Source of the DNA: Pseudooceanicola marinus
GTDB lineage: Bacteria; Pseudomonadota; Alphaproteobacteria; Rhodobacterales; Rhodobacteraceae
Direction of reading: 5' to 3'
DNA: 64,000 nucleotides
Assembly (NCBI RefSeq): GCF_002786295.1
Contig: NZ_PGTC01000009.1
Span: forward strand, 558,001 to 622,000
A program made the translations under genes and the position numbers. The notes below the pieces were generated by a model. That model saw only the letters and a list, made by a program, of their open reading frames with translations, was not told the DNA's origin and did not search any database. Numbering within the stretch: the first letter of the stretch is position 1; the number at the start of each line of letters is the position of its first letter. Shown piece after piece: positions 50,876 to 61,272 of this stretch.

Positions 50876-50944
50876 TCAGAGCACGAACTGCACGATGGCA
50901 AGAACGATCACGACGAGCCCGACCAGATAAATAATTGCGTTCAC
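50876..50944 (-). CDS. 22-residue hydrophobic membrane peptide
   Basis: A 23-codon gene too short for usual gene calling: GTG 50944 to TGA 50876. It begins MNAIIYLVGL and continues as an unbroken hydrophobic helix (VVIVLAIVQFVL), i.e. one transmembrane span with no charged residue. The ribosome site AAGGAGA is strong and well spaced, and a terminator follows. Similar single-helix peptides are known in Rhodobacterales as hypothetical proteins. It may act as a membrane-stress peptide or regulator of a membrane enzyme; that is not shown. Confidence 0.7.
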   Translation of the reverse strand: MNAIIYLVGLVVIVLAIVQFVL

Positions 50945-51047
50945 GGGGCATCTCCTTCGGCTGCGGCATGTAAACCATGTCTGTTGCATTGTTAACGACG
51001 GAAGGGGGCAGATGGTTCCCGCAGGCTCAGGCGTTTTGAGCGGGGGA

Positions 51048-51698
51048 TCACGGGGTGGCCCGCAGGACCGGCGCGATCAGCTCGGCGATCCGCGCTGATC
51101 CCGTTTCCGACGGGTGCAGGCGGTCCCGCGCAAAGAGCGACAGGTCGTCGGGGCTGAAGACCCTGTCCATGTCGACGAGGGTCACGCCGGGGTCGCGAGC
51201 GGCCATCGCGCCGAGCCGGGTTTCCAGCATGCGATAGGGGCCCTCGCAGTCGGTGCCGGCATAGCGGGGCGAGGTATAGTAGTCGGCCCAGACCACCTGC
51301 GAGCCGCGCGCCCGCAGGTCAGAGACCAGCGCGGGGATGGCCCCCCGTGTCCCGTCCGCCGAAATCAGCTGGTCCAGCGTCGCCGCGCAATCGTTGCAGT
51401 CGCATCCGACGCTCAGGTCGTTGGCGCCGCCGTTCAGCACGACCCATTCGGGGCTGAGGCCCGCAAGCTGGTTGGGTATGTTCAGCGGCCCGGTCCCGCC
51501 CCGCACTTGGGCGAGCGGCAGGGAGACATCGCCGACCGGCGCGCCCAGCCGGGCCTCCAGCTGATCCGCGACGGAGGTGCCGGAACTGCGGTTCCAGGCC
51601 ATGACCGAGTCGCCGGCCACGACCACCTCGGCGCCCTCGGGGACGCCGCGACCACAGGCTGCCAAGAGGGTCAGGGCGAGGAGCATGCGTTTGATCAT
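51048..51698 (-). CDS. SGNH/GDSL hydrolase, lipoprotein
   Basis: A 216-residue esterase-like protein. The signal peptide ends in the lipobox LLAAC (Cys15), so it is lipidated. SGNH blocks are VVAGDSVMAW (Ser), VRGGTG (Gly), GGANDLS (Asn) and DRLHPSETG (Asp, His). Typical role: deacylation of cell-wall or envelope esters in the periplasm. Two Cys pairs (CDCNDC, DCEGPY) are unusual. Confidence 0.83.
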   Translation of the reverse strand: MIKRMLLALTLLAACGRGVPEGAEVVVAGDSVMAWNRSSGTSVADQLEARLGAPVGDVSLPLAQVRGGTGPLNIPNQLAGLSPEWVVLNGGANDLSVGCDCNDCAATLDQLISADGTRGAIPALVSDLRARGSQVVWADYYTSPRYAGTDCEGPYRMLETRLGAMAARDPGVTLVDMDRVFSPDDLSLFARDRLHPSETGSARIAELIAPVLRATP

Positions 51699-51803
51699 GG
51701 CCTAGCATGTGGCCCGGCGCCCTGCCGGATCAAGTCACGATGCCGGCAGGGCGCCCGTGATGCCGCGGCGAACACCCCTGTCGCCTTGGGTCCGAGATGC
51801 AAG

Positions 51804-51826
51804 AAAGGCGCCCGGTGGGCGCCTTT
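51804..51826 (-). terminator. Terminator of pyrG
   Basis: AAAGGCGCCC / GGGCGCCTTT with loop GGT; on the minus strand TTTCTTG follows. It lies 26 nt after the pyrG stop. Confidence 0.8.
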
Positions 51827-51852
51827 CAGTCCTCTGCGGCTCTGGATCCGGG

Positions 51853-53496
51853 TCAGACCAGGCGGCTGACCTCCTTCGCGGCGCGCACGAAGTCCGCGAA
51901 CAGCGGGTGCGGGGCGAAGGGCTTCGATTTCAGCTCGGGGTGGAACTGCACGCCGATGAACCAGGGGTGGTCCTTGATCTCGACGATCTCGGGCAGGCGG
52001 CCGTCGGGGGACATGCCGGAGAACGACAGGCCGCATTCCTCCAGCTTGTCCTTGTACTTGATGTCCACCTCGTAGCGGTGGCGATGGCGTTCCTCGATCT
52101 CGGTGGCGTGGTAGACCTCCGACACCTTCGATCCTTCGGCCAGGGCGGCGGTATAGGCGCCCAGGCGCATGGTGCCGCCCTTGTCGTCGCCCACGGCGCG
52201 TTTCACGGCGTGGTTGCCCTTCACCCATTCCTTCAGGTGGTAGACCACCGGCTCGAACCGTTTCTTGCCGGCCTCGTGGTCGAATTCCTCGGACCCTGCG
52301 GTCTCGATATGGGCCAGGTTGCGGGCCGCTTCGATCACCGCCATCTGCATGCCGAGGCAGATGCCCAGGTAGGGGATCTTGCGGGTCCGGGCGAACTCCG
52401 CCGCCTTGATCTTCCCTTCGGTGCCGCGTTCGCCGAAGCCGCCGGGCACCAGGATCGCGTGGAAGCCTTCGAGGTGGGGCGCGGCGTCTTCATGGTCGAA
52501 GATCTCCGCATCGACCCATTCGACGTTGACCTTGATCCGGTTGGCCATGCCGCCGTGCACCAGGGCTTCCTTGATCGACTTGTAGGCGTCTTCCAGCTGC
52601 GTGTACTTGCCGACGATGGCGATCTTCACCGCGCCGTCGGTGTTGTGGATGCGGTCGTAGACATCCTGCCAGACAGTCAGGTCGGGTTTCGGCGCGGGGG
52701 AGATCTGGAAGGCATCCAGGACGGCCTGGTCCAGCCCCTCGCGGTGGTAGGCCAGCGGGGCCTCGTAGATGGACCCCAGGTCGTAGGCCGGCACCACCGC
52801 TTCCTTGCGCACGTTGCAGAAGAGCGCGATCTTCTCGCGTTCCTTCTCCGGGATCGGCTGTTCGGACCGGCAGACCAGGATGTCGGGCGCGATGCCGATC
52901 GACTGCAGCTCCTTCACCGAGTGCTGGGTTGGCTTGGTCTTCAGCTCTCCGCTCGCCGCCAGATAGGGCAGCAGTGTCAGGTGCATGAAGATGCACTGGC
53001 CGCGTGGCAGATCGTGGGAGAACTGGCGGATCGCCTCGAAGAAGGGCAGGCCCTCGATGTCGCCGACGGTGCCGCCGATCTCGCAGAGCATGAAATCGAC
53101 CTCATCCTCGCCGACGTGGAGGAAGTCCTTGATCTCGTTGGTGACGTGGGGGACGACCTGGATGGTCTTGCCCAGGTAGTCGCCGCGGCGCTCCTTCTCC
53201 AGCACGTCGGAATAGATGCGGCCCGAAGAGACACTGTCGGTGTTGCGGGCGGCGACGCCGGTGAACCGTTCGTAGTGACCCAGGTCCAGGTCGGTTTCCG
53301 CGCCGTCGTCGGTGACGAAGACCTCGCCGTGTTCAAAGGGCGACATGGTGCCGGGATCGACGTTCAGGTAGGGATCCAGCTTGCGCAGCCGGACGGAGAA
53401 GCCGCGGGCCTGCAGCAGGGCGCCGAGCGCAGCAGAGGCAAGGCCCTTGCCCAGGGACGAAACGACGCCGCCGGTGATGAAGATGTATCTCGCCAT
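51853..53496 (-). CDS. pyrG: CTP synthase
   Basis: A 547-residue CTP synthase. The synthetase half starts [20 protein letters not shown] with the ATP loop; [20 protein letters not shown] and [12 protein letters not shown] follow. The amidotransferase half has [13 protein letters not shown] (Cys), and the His/Glu pair in [12 protein letters not shown]. It makes CTP from UTP with glutamine. The start at 53496 is the conserved MARYIF; the frame remains open to 53667 through the leader, without a ribosome site. The leader contains a UUCG-capped hairpin. Confidence 0.97.
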   Translation of the reverse strand: MARYIFITGGVVSSLGKGLASAALGALLQARGFSVRLRKLDPYLNVDPGTMSPFEHGEVFVTDDGAETDLDLGHYERFTGVAARNTDSVSSGRIYSDVLEKERRGDYLGKTIQVVPHVTNEIKDFLHVGEDEVDFMLCEIGGTVGDIEGLPFFEAIRQFSHDLPRGQCIFMHLTLLPYLAASGELKTKPTQHSVKELQSIGIAPDILVCRSEQPIPEKEREKIALFCNVRKEAVVPAYDLGSIYEAPLAYHREGLDQAVLDAFQISPAPKPDLTVWQDVYDRIHNTDGAVKIAIVGKYTQLEDAYKSIKEALVHGGMANRIKVNVEWVDAEIFDHEDAAPHLEGFHAILVPGGFGERGTEGKIKAAEFARTRKIPYLGICLGMQMAVIEAARNLAHIETAGSEEFDHEAGKKRFEPVVYHLKEWVKGNHAVKRAVGDDKGGTMRLGAYTAALAEGSKVSEVYHATEIEERHRHRYEVDIKYKDKLEECGLSFSGMSPDGRLPEIVEIKDHPWFIGVQFHPELKSKPFAPHPLFADFVRAAKEVSRLV

Positions 53497-53560
53497 GTCT
53501 TGAGGCTCCCGTGAAGTGTCGGCGTGCGGACGCGACTTTGGCTGCGCAAAATAAGGACAG

Positions 53561-53578
53561 AGCGGTCCGAAGACCGCT
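53561..53578 (-). other. UUCG-capped hairpin in the pyrG leader
   Basis: On the minus strand AGCGGTC-TTCG-GACCGCT, a 7-bp stem with the very stable UUCG loop, 65 nt before the pyrG start. CTGTCCTTATTTT follows, so it could be a secG-side terminator or a leader structure. Confidence 0.6.
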
Positions 53579-53741
53579 GTTCCACGGGATTTAAGAGCTA
53601 CCAGATTCGCATGGCACTGGCAACAGGATCCCGCAAGATGCTGGGTTTGGCAGGAGGCGTCCCGCAAGGTGTAGTGGTTGAGAGGGGGCAGTTTCCCGAC
53701 GGGCGCCGAAGCGCCCGCTCAGGGCCGGTGCCCGGCCGGTC

Positions 53742-54110
53742 TCAGTCGGCCGAAGGCGTCAGTCCGTCGGTGCCCGACGCGCCCGAGGGCGGCGGCAGCA
53801 GGCCGCCCGCATCCGGGGTCTCGGCGCCGTCTGCGCCCTCTTCGACCGGGGCAGGCGCGGTGCCCAGCCGGTCGAGGACAGAAGATCCGGAGGAGCGTTC
53901 GGCAGCCACGATGGTCAGCGCCAGCGAGGTGACGATGAAGGCCGTGGCCAGCACCCAGGTCAGCTTGCCCATGGCGGTTGCCGCGGCCCGGCCGGTCATC
54001 GCCCCGCCGCCGCCCATGCCGAGGCCACCGCCTTCGGAACGTTGCAGCAGCACCACGCCGATCAGCGCAAGCGCGAGGATCAGGTGGACGATGAGGACGA
54101 CGTTTTCCAT
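53742..54110 (-). CDS. secG: Protein translocase subunit SecG
   Basis: A 122-residue SecG. Two transmembrane helices (ENVVLIVHLILALALIGVVL and KLTWVLATAFIVTSLALTIV) flank the conserved LLQRSEGGGLGMGGGGAM loop. The tail is long, Pro/Gly-rich and acidic. It assists SecYE in protein export. ATG 54110 is used. It lies upstream of pyrG on the same strand, with 245 nt and several hairpins (53561-53738) between. Confidence 0.92.
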   Translation of the reverse strand: MENVVLIVHLILALALIGVVLLQRSEGGGLGMGGGGAMTGRAAATAMGKLTWVLATAFIVTSLALTIVAAERSSGSSVLDRLGTAPAPVEEGADGAETPDAGGLLPPPSGASGTDGLTPSAD

Positions 54111-54456
54111 GTACAAAGCCCGTTTCGGTCGCGGGCGCCGGGCGCCCCTGGATCAGTATGCGGCATATCGCGGACGGCCCCGGGGAGCCATCATTCGGCG
54201 GGTATCTAAGCCAGACAGGCCTGCACCGCAACCCCGAATGGCGCGGGCCGTGTCGCGGCGCGCGGGCTGTGTCGGGCAGGGTGCGGCGGCCCTGTCCCTC
54301 GGGCGCGATCGGGAGAAGGGGGCAAGGGGCTCAACCCCGCCGGGCTGCGTGCGACTCCCCCCGGGATATTTCTGGCAGGGAAGAGGGGGCAGGGCGCGAT
54401 GTTGCTGCCAGGGCGAATTGGGAACGGCGCGTGTCGCTGAAAGGAACAGTCGCCGG
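54111..54456. other. Gap between DUF6524-like gene and secG
   Basis: No gene is supported. It holds the repeat copy F at 54326-54371 and the secG promoter, which I cannot place. I compared it with tRNA-Leu, which often neighbours secG elsewhere, and found no tRNA. Confidence 0.5.
54326..54371 (+). repeat. Two-hairpin intergenic element, copy F (degenerate)
   Basis: Hairpin 1 GGGG-CTCAA-CCCC (54326-54338), an imperfect middle part, then CTCCCCCCGGGATATTT (54355-54371), where ATATTT replaces AGTATTT. TCTGGCAGGGAAGAGG follows as in other copies. Confidence 0.6.
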
Positions 54457-54858
54457 TCAGCTGTCGTCGTCAATGTCGTCCATGTCGACCTGCCCCGACA
54501 GGCGGCGGCGGATCAGGCTCCAGGACAGGCCGATGCCCAGCACCAGCGAAAGCGAGATGATGCCGAGCCACAGCAGGGAATTGCGGTTGGTCAGCCCCAG
54601 CAGGCCGAAATCCGACAGCACCCAGATCAGCGCCGCGGCGATCGCCAGCACCAGCCCCATGCCGAAGACCCCGATCGAGCGCAGGGTGGCGCGCAGGTAG
54701 ATCACGTAGCCCACGAACAGAAGCAGCCCCAGAAGCACGGTGACCGACATCAGGTCGGGCCAGTTCTGCATGACCCAGGTGACGTAATTGTACTCGGTCG
54801 GGTTGTAGGTGGCGGCGACCAGGAAAAAGGCCACGACCCAGCGAAGGAAGAATCCCAT
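54457..54858 (-). CDS. DUF6524-like membrane protein
   Basis: A 133-residue inner-membrane protein with four helices ([79 protein letters not shown]). The NPTEYNY motif after helix 1 and the acidic tail MDDIDDD fit the DUF6524-type family of Rhodobacterales. No function is known. ATG 54858 has AAGGGGA upstream. Confidence 0.75.
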   Translation of the reverse strand: MGFFLRWVVAFFLVAATYNPTEYNYVTWVMQNWPDLMSVTVLLGLLLFVGYVIYLRATLRSIGVFGMGLVLAIAAALIWVLSDFGLLGLTNRNSLLWLGIISLSLVLGIGLSWSLIRRRLSGQVDMDDIDDDS

Positions 54859-55130
54859 CAATGTCCCCTTTGAAACGGATCTTTCGAATGTCCGCCCGCC
54901 GGCGGATCGGTCTTTCGGAAATTGGCGTCGGTTTGCCCGTTTCGGCCCCTTGTGTCCAGCGTCCCGCGCCGCGGCGATGCGTCCCGGCGCGGGAAAGGCG
55001 GCCTTTCGGTTTCCGTGCGCCACAGATTCGGGTTTCGTCCGCGTCGCCCGGACGCTATACCGGCGCGGGTTTGGGCCGCGCGATCTGCGTCGCGCGCCCG
55101 GTCACATTGCCAAGTCGGAAAGGACCTGAG

Positions 55131-56426
55131 ATGGCCAATGTCGTCGTTGTCGGCGCCCAGTGGGGTGACGAGGGAAAAGGCAAGATCGTGGACTGGCTGA
55201 GCGAGCGCGCCGATGTCATCGCGCGCTTCCAGGGCGGCCATAACGCCGGCCATACGCTCGTCATCGATGGCGAGGTCTACAAGCTGAACGCGCTGCCCTC
55301 GGGCGTGGTGCGCGGCGGCAAGCTCAGCGTCATCGGCAACGGCGTGGTACTGGATCCCTGGCACCTGGTCGGCGAGATCGCCAAGATCCGCGAGCAGGGC
55401 GTGCAGATCAATCCCGAGACGCTGATGATCGCGGAGAACACCCCGCTGATCCTGCCGTTCCACGGCGAGCTGGACCGCGCCCGCGAGGAGGCTTCCTCCA
55501 AGGGGACCAAGATCGGCACCACCGGTCGCGGCATCGGGCCGTGCTATGAGGACAAGGTGGGCCGCCGCGCCATCCGCGTCGCCGATCTGGCAGACCGCGC
55601 CACGCTGGAGGCCCGCGTCGATCGCGCGCTGACCCACCATAACGCGCTGCGCGCGGGCCTGGGGCTGGAGGCGATCGACCGCGACGCGATCATCGCCCAA
55701 CTGGAAGAGATCGCCCCCGAGATCCTGCAATACGCCGCCCCGGTCTGGAAGGTCCTGACCGAGAAGCGCAAGGCGGGCAAGCGCATCCTCTTCGAGGGCG
55801 CGCAAGGCTCTCTGCTGGACATCGACTTTGGCACCTATCCCTTCGTCACGTCGTCGAACGTCATCGCGGGCCAGGCGGCCACCGGTGTGGGCATCGGTCC
55901 GGGATCCATCGACTTCGTGCTGGGTATCGTGAAGGCCTACACCACCCGCGTCGGCGAGGGGCCCTTCCCGACCGAGCTGGAAGACGAGACCGGCCAGCGT
56001 CTGGGCGAGCGGGGCCATGAATTCGGCACCGTCACGGGCCGCAAGCGCCGCTGTGGCTGGTTTGACGCCGCCCTGGTGAAGCAGACCTGCGCGGTGTCGG
56101 GCGTCAACGGCATCGCCCTGACCAAGCTCGACGTGCTGGATGGCTTCGAGACGCTGAAGATCTGCGTCGGCTACGAACTGGACGGCAAGCGCATGGATTA
56201 CCTGCCGACCGCCAGCGACGAGCAGGCCCGCTGCACCCCCGTCTACGAGGAGATGCCGGGTTGGAGCGAGTCGACGGAAGGCGCCCGCAGCTGGGCCGAC
56301 CTGCCGGCGAACGCGATCAAGTACGTGCGCCGGGTGGAAGAGCTGATCGAATGCCCGGTGGCATTGCTGTCGACCTCGCCGGAACGCGACGACACCATCC
56401 TGGTGACGGATCCCTTCGCGGATTGA
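55131..56426 (+). CDS. purA: Adenylosuccinate synthetase
   Basis: A 431-residue PurA that joins IMP and aspartate with GTP in AMP synthesis. [14 protein letters not shown] is the GTP loop with the catalytic Asp; GGHNAGHT holds the catalytic His; [14 protein letters not shown] and [20 protein letters not shown] are IMP-site blocks. GGAAAGGA before ATG 55131 sets the start. It lies alone on the plus strand; two small genes follow. Confidence 0.97.
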   Translation: MANVVVVGAQWGDEGKGKIVDWLSERADVIARFQGGHNAGHTLVIDGEVYKLNALPSGVVRGGKLSVIGNGVVLDPWHLVGEIAKIREQGVQINPETLMIAENTPLILPFHGELDRAREEASSKGTKIGTTGRGIGPCYEDKVGRRAIRVADLADRATLEARVDRALTHHNALRAGLGLEAIDRDAIIAQLEEIAPEILQYAAPVWKVLTEKRKAGKRILFEGAQGSLLDIDFGTYPFVTSSNVIAGQAATGVGIGPGSIDFVLGIVKAYTTRVGEGPFPTELEDETGQRLGERGHEFGTVTGRKRRCGWFDAALVKQTCAVSGVNGIALTKLDVLDGFETLKICVGYELDGKRMDYLPTASDEQARCTPVYEEMPGWSESTEGARSWADLPANAIKYVRRVEELIECPVALLSTSPERDDTILVTDPFAD

Positions 56427-56435
56427 TGAGCGGCA

Positions 56436-56483
56436 GGGGGCTCTGCCCCCGCCGCGCCATGGGGCGCGTCTGCGGAATGCAGA
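56436..56483 (+). repeat. Two-hairpin intergenic element, partial copy G
   Basis: Hairpin 1 GGGGGC-TCT-GCCCCC (56436-56450), identical to copy A, then CGCGCC-ATGG-GGCGCG (56453-56468) and a third hairpin TCTGC-GGAAT-GCAGA (56469-56483). The CCGGAGTATTT end is missing. It starts 9 nt after purA. Confidence 0.7.
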
Positions 56484-56525
56484 CGGGGTAACGCCCCAAC
56501 GTGGCCAGACAAGAGGAGGACGGGC

Positions 56526-56777
56526 ATGGCTCTGAGCTACAAGGCACGGCGACGCTGGTCGCTGATCATCTTGGTGATCGGTCTGCCGCTTTACATCGTG
56601 GCCTGCGTCACGGTGATGAACTGGCTCGGGCGCCCGCCCATCCTGGTGGAACTGCTGGTCTACGTGGGCCTGGGCGTTCTCTGGGCCTTCCCGCTGAAGA
56701 TGGTCTTCATGGGCATCGGCCAGGCCGATCCTGACGACCCGGCTGAAGACACCACGCGGGACGATCCGCGCAGCTGA
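56526..56777 (+). CDS. DUF2842 membrane protein
   Basis: An 83-residue protein of the alphaproteobacterial DUF2842 family. MALSYKARRRWSLIILVIGL and the final helix LVYVGLGVLWAFPLKMVFMGIG with QADPDDP are family hallmarks. Two transmembrane helices; function unknown. GAGGAGG lies before ATG 56526. Confidence 0.88.
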   Translation: MALSYKARRRWSLIILVIGLPLYIVACVTVMNWLGRPPILVELLVYVGLGVLWAFPLKMVFMGIGQADPDDPAEDTTRDDPRS

Positions 56778-56818
56778 GCGACGGGAAAGGCAGAAAACGG
56801 GGGGATGAAGGAACTGAC

Positions 56819-58051
56819 GTGACAGACCGCACCCCGCCGCATCTGGCGACCCTGATCATCTTGACCGGCGGCGCCGTTCTGACCATCAACATGTTCGTTC
56901 CCTCGCTGCCCGGCATGGCGCGGGAGTTCGGCGTCGACTACGGCGCGATGAGCCTGGTGATCGGGGCCTACCTGCTGATGACCGCCGTGATGCAGCTGGT
57001 CTTCGGCCCGCTCAGCGATGTCTACGGACGGCGCCCGGTGATCCTGGGCGGCATGGCCGTCTTCACCCTCGCCTCGCTTCTGTGCACCTTTACCAGCGAC
57101 GTGACGGTCTTCTGGATCGGGCGGCTGCTGCAATCGGCCTCCGCCGTCGGGGTCGCCCTCAGCCGGGCCGTGCTGCGCGACCAGTACGAGCCGCGCGAGC
57201 TGGCGCAGAAGATGGCGACCGTGTCGATGGTCATGGGGCTGGGGCCGCTTCTGGGTCCGGCTCTGGGCGGGCTGATCGACGAGGCCTTCGGCTGGCGTGG
57301 GAACTTCGCCTTCTACACCCTTCTGGGGGCTGCCATGCTGGCGCTGAGCTGGCGCGACCTGGGGGAGACCAACCGCAGCCGCGGCGGAGGCTTTGCCGAT
57401 CAGTTCCGCGCCTGGCCCGAGCTGCTGCGCTCGCCGCGCTTCTGGGGCTATGCCACCTGCTGGAGCTTCTCCATCGCCGCCTTCCATGTCTTCGTCACCG
57501 CCGGGCCGCTGGCCCTGTCGGAGGCGTTCGGCATGGGGTCGGGGCAGTTGGGGATCTACATGGGGATGATGACGGCTGGCTTCATCCTTGGGTCCTGGAT
57601 CTCCGGCCGGGTGGCGCGAACCGTGGACTGGCCGCTCACCCGGCTGATGCTGATCGGGCGGGCCCTGGCCTCAGTGGGGCTGGCGGTGGCCCTGCTGGCC
57701 TGGTTGGCGGGGCATATCAGCCTGCCGCTGCTGCTTGGCGCGGTGATGCTGAGCGGGCTGGGCAACGGGCTGACCTCGCCCAATGCCGCCAGCGGCGTGA
57801 TGGCGGTGCGCCCTCATCTGGCCGGTGCCGCCTCGGGGCTCAGCTCTGCGCTGATCCAGCTGGTCGGTGCGCTGGCCACGGGCAGCGTGGGCCTGATGCT
57901 GACGGCAAAGGTCGCGGTGCCTGTCCTGCTGGTCGCCATGCTGATCATGGGGCTGATCGGGCTGGTCGCGACGCTGTGGCTGGCCCGGGTGGAACAGCGC
58001 CGGGGCGTGATCCGCAGCGATGTCCCCAAGGCCGGTCCGGGAATGGAATAG
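56819..58051 (+). CDS. MFS multidrug/drug-type transporter, Bcr/CflA family
   Basis: A 410-residue, twelve-helix MFS exporter. Motif A is GPLSDVYGRRPVILGG; motif in helix 4-5 region GRLLQSASAVGVALSRAVLRD matches Bcr/CflA. It starts at GTG 56819 behind AAGGAA. Drug or metabolite export across the inner membrane by proton antiport is expected; the substrate is unknown. It follows DUF2842 after 41 nt and may share its transcript. Confidence 0.87.
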   Translation: MTDRTPPHLATLIILTGGAVLTINMFVPSLPGMAREFGVDYGAMSLVIGAYLLMTAVMQLVFGPLSDVYGRRPVILGGMAVFTLASLLCTFTSDVTVFWIGRLLQSASAVGVALSRAVLRDQYEPRELAQKMATVSMVMGLGPLLGPALGGLIDEAFGWRGNFAFYTLLGAAMLALSWRDLGETNRSRGGGFADQFRAWPELLRSPRFWGYATCWSFSIAAFHVFVTAGPLALSEAFGMGSGQLGIYMGMMTAGFILGSWISGRVARTVDWPLTRLMLIGRALASVGLAVALLAWLAGHISLPLLLGAVMLSGLGNGLTSPNAASGVMAVRPHLAGAASGLSSALIQLVGALATGSVGLMLTAKVAVPVLLVAMLIMGLIGLVATLWLARVEQRRGVIRSDVPKAGPGME

Positions 58052-58081
58052 GGCAGGGCGCCGCCCGATCCCTCCCATGCA

Positions 58082-58109
58082 AAAGGTCCGCCCCTCGGGG
58101 CGGACCTTT
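58082..58109 (+). terminator. Bidirectional terminator between the MFS gene and valS
   Basis: Perfect 13-bp stem AAAGGTCCGCCCC (58082-58094) / GGGGCGGACCTTT (58097-58109). TTTG follows on plus and TTTTG on minus, so it serves both convergent genes. Confidence 0.88.
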
Positions 58110-58146
58110 GTCGTTTCAGCGCTGCGCCTGAGAGCGCAGGCAGGCC

Positions 58147-61100
58147 TCAGCCCAGCTCGTTCATCCGCTCCAGCGCGGCCTTCAGCTTGGCTTCCTCGTC
58201 CTGGCGCGCGTCGAGGTTGGCCTGGGTCTCGGCCACGACCTCGGCAGGGGCGCTTTCGGCGAACTTGGGGTTCTTCAGGCGCCCGGCGAGGCCACCGATT
58301 TCCTTGGCCAGCTTGGCCAGGGATTTCTCCAGCCGCGCCTTTTCCTCCTCGACGTCGATCACGTCGGCCAGGGGCAGGCCGAAGGTCGCGCCCTCGGCGG
58401 GCAGGGTGATCGTGCCTTTCGGGAAGGCGTCCACCTCTTCCAGCTCGCCCACGCGCGCCAGACGCTTGATCAGCGTCTCGTTGCTGGCCCAGGCGGCCTT
58501 CGCGGTGTCGGAGAAGCCGGTGACGACCAGCGGCACGTAGAGGCCTGCGGGCACATGCATCTGGGCGCGGGCCGAGCGGATGCTCTCGATCAGCGCGATG
58601 GTCCAGTTCATTTCCGCATCCGCCGCCGCATCGATCAGCTCTGCCCCGTAGGTCGGCCAGTCGTTGTGGGCCAAGAGGCCGTCACGCGGCGCTGTGGTCG
58701 ACCACAGCTCTTCGGTGATGAAGGGCATGATCGGGTGCAGCATGGTCAGGCACTGGTCGATGACCCAGCCCATGACGGCCCGGGTTTCAGCCTGCTCGGG
58801 CGCGCCGTCGGCCAGCAGCGGCTTGGAGAATTCCACGTACCAGTCGCAGACCTTGCCCCAGACGAAGGCGTAAAGGCCAAGCGCCGCCTCGTTGAACCGG
58901 TAGCCGTCCAGCGCGGCATCCACGGTTTCGCGGATGCGAGCGGTTTCGCCGATGATCCACTTGTTCACCGTTGCGGTGGCGACGGGCACCTGCGCCGACG
59001 GCGCGCCGCCCTCGAAGACGCCGTTCATCTCGGCAAAACGGGTGGCATTCCACAGCTTGGTGCCGAAGTTACGGTAGCCCTTGATGCGCTCCTCCGACAT
59101 CTTCAGCACGCCGCCGATGGCCGCCATGGAGGCATTGGTCATACGCAGGGCGTCGGCGCCGTATTCCTCGATGATTTCCAGCGGGTCGATGACGTTGCCG
59201 GTGGTCTTCGACATCTTCTTGCCCTTCTCGTCCCGGACGAGCTGGTGCAGGTAGACGGTGTGGAAGGGCACCTCGTCGACGATGGCAAGCTGCATCATCA
59301 TCATCCGCGCCACCCAGAAGAACAGGATGTCCTCGCCGGTGATCAGCACGTCGGTGGGGAAGTATCTCTCCAGCTCCGGCGTGGGCTGCGGCCAGCCCAG
59401 GGTGCCGATCGGCCAGAGGCCGGAGGAGAACCAGGTGTCCAGCACGTCGGGGTCCTGCCACACGGGGTAGACAAGCTTGGTCGGGTCCTGGGTCGCGGTG
59501 TATTCCGCCAGGCTTTCGGCGAGGGCGTGCTGGGCCGCCTTCTTGTCCGCGACCTCGACGATGCGCGCATGGCTGAGCGGCGAAGGCAGGTCGGCGTTCA
59601 GATCCTGGAAGCGCGAGAGCACCTCGTCCAGGTCGGTGCCGCAGGCCTCCACGTCACCCATGTGGACCATGTGCTCGTCGATGAAGAGGGTCAGCATGTC
59701 CACGAGGTCCAGGTCGCCCTCGCCGCCGTCCTTCAGGGTGCCGAGGTCGATGCCGTACCAGACGGGGATCTGGTGGCCCCACCACAGCTGGCGCGAGATG
59801 CACCAGGGCTCGATGTTCTCCAGCCAGTGGAAATAGGTCTTCTCGCCGCTCTCGGGCATGATCTTGGTGCGGCCCGTGCGCACGGCGTCCAGCGCGGGTT
59901 TGACGATTTCGGCGCTGTCGACGAACCACTGGTCGGTCAGCATCGGCTCGATCACCACCTTGGAGCGGTCGCCGAAGGGCTGCATGATCGCCTTGGCCTC
60001 GACCAGCGGCACAATTTCCTCGCCCTCTTCGCCTTCGGGGCGCTTGCCGCCCAGGCGTTCGTCGGCCGCGGTGGTCATGACGGCCAGGCCTGCATCGGTG
60101 ATGTCGGCGACGACGGCCTTGCGGGCCTCGAACCGGTCCATGCCGCGGTATTTCTCGGGCACCAGGTTCAGCGTGTCGATTTCCATCTCGGTGGCATCGG
60201 CGCCCTCGGCGATCTCGCGGGCGCGGTCCACGCAGGTCTCGTAGGGGTTGCCATCGGCGCGCATGTTGCCCGCCATGTCCATCAGCCGATACATCGGCAG
60301 GCCGCAGCGCTTGGCGACCATGTAGTCGTTGAAATCATGCGCACCGGTGATCTTCACCGCGCCCGAGCCGAAGTCGGGATCGGGGTATTCATCCGTCACG
60401 ATGGGGATCAGGCGATCGCAGAGCGGCAGGTGCACCATCTTGCCGACGATCGGCGCATACCGCGCGTCATCGGGGTGCACGGCCACGGCGCCGTCGCCCA
60501 GCATGGTTTCGGGGCGCGTGGTGGCGATGGAGATGTAGTCGCGTTCCTCCGACAGGGTGACGTTGCCGTCCTCGTCCTTCTCGACGTAGGTGTAGGTCTC
60601 GCCGCCCGCCAGCTTGTACTTGAAGTGCCACATGTGGCCCGCGACCTCGATGTTCTCGACCTCCAGGTCGGAAATCGCGGTCTCGAAATGCGGGTCCCAG
60701 TTCACCAGGCGCTTGCCGCGGTAGATCAGGCCCTTCTGGTACATCTCCACGAAGACCTTGATGACGGCATCGTGGAAGTTGGGGCTGTTCTCGTGGCCCG
60801 TGCGCGGATCACCCGGCGCGCCGGCCATGGTGAAGGCGTTGCGCGACCAGTCACAGCTGTTGCCCAGGCGCTTCATCTGGCTGACGATGGTCGAGCCGTA
60901 CTGGCCCTTCCATTCCCAGACCTTTTCCAGGAACTTCTCGCGGCCCAACTCGCGCCGGGTCTTATTGCCCTGGGCGGCCAGCATCTTCTCCACCTGCAGC
61001 TGGGTGGCGATGCCGGCGTGGTCCTGGCCGGGCTGCCACAGCACGTCGAAACCGCGCATGCGGTGCCAGCGGGTCAGGATGTCCTGCAGGGTGTTGTTGA

Positions 61101-61272
61101 AGGCATGGCCCACGTGCAGCGCGCCGGTCACGTTGGGCGGCGGGATCATCACGCAGAAACTGTCAGCGCCGGGTTTCGCATTGGCACCGGCCTTGAAGGC
61201 GCCGGCCTCTTCCCAGGCGGCGGCGATGCGCGGTTCCGCGGCGGCGGCGTCGAAGGTCTTTTCCATGGCCAT
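58147..61272 (-). CDS. valS: Valyl-tRNA synthetase
   Basis: A 1041-residue class I synthetase for tRNA-Val. The HIGH motif is [16 protein letters not shown], the KMSKS loop reads [10 protein letters not shown], a common alphaproteobacterial variant with Thr. The editing domain ([21 protein letters not shown]) and the C-terminal coiled coil (about 970-1041, [21 protein letters not shown]) are intact. The start is ATG 61272 or ATG 61266 two codons later. It stands alone; a hairpin GCCCCC-TGCGC-GGGGGC lies in the leader. Confidence 0.97.
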   Translation of the reverse strand: MAMEKTFDAAAAEPRIAAAWEEAGAFKAGANAKPGADSFCVMIPPPNVTGALHVGHAFNNTLQDILTRWHRMRGFDVLWQPGQDHAGIATQLQVEKMLAAQGNKTRRELGREKFLEKVWEWKGQYGSTIVSQMKRLGNSCDWSRNAFTMAGAPGDPRTGHENSPNFHDAVIKVFVEMYQKGLIYRGKRLVNWDPHFETAISDLEVENIEVAGHMWHFKYKLAGGETYTYVEKDEDGNVTLSEERDYISIATTRPETMLGDGAVAVHPDDARYAPIVGKMVHLPLCDRLIPIVTDEYPDPDFGSGAVKITGAHDFNDYMVAKRCGLPMYRLMDMAGNMRADGNPYETCVDRAREIAEGADATEMEIDTLNLVPEKYRGMDRFEARKAVVADITDAGLAVMTTAADERLGGKRPEGEEGEEIVPLVEAKAIMQPFGDRSKVVIEPMLTDQWFVDSAEIVKPALDAVRTGRTKIMPESGEKTYFHWLENIEPWCISRQLWWGHQIPVWYGIDLGTLKDGGEGDLDLVDMLTLFIDEHMVHMGDVEACGTDLDEVLSRFQDLNADLPSPLSHARIVEVADKKAAQHALAESLAEYTATQDPTKLVYPVWQDPDVLDTWFSSGLWPIGTLGWPQPTPELERYFPTDVLITGEDILFFWVARMMMMQLAIVDEVPFHTVYLHQLVRDEKGKKMSKTTGNVIDPLEIIEEYGADALRMTNASMAAIGGVLKMSEERIKGYRNFGTKLWNATRFAEMNGVFEGGAPSAQVPVATATVNKWIIGETARIRETVDAALDGYRFNEAALGLYAFVWGKVCDWYVEFSKPLLADGAPEQAETRAVMGWVIDQCLTMLHPIMPFITEELWSTTAPRDGLLAHNDWPTYGAELIDAAADAEMNWTIALIESIRSARAQMHVPAGLYVPLVVTGFSDTAKAAWASNETLIKRLARVGELEEVDAFPKGTITLPAEGATFGLPLADVIDVEEEKARLEKSLAKLAKEIGGLAGRLKNPKFAESAPAEVVAETQANLDARQDEEAKLKAALERMNELG

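Noticed and set aside
54157-54240. tRNA-Leu near secG
   Set aside because: Common neighbour of secG elsewhere, but no cloverleaf or CCA end could be built here.
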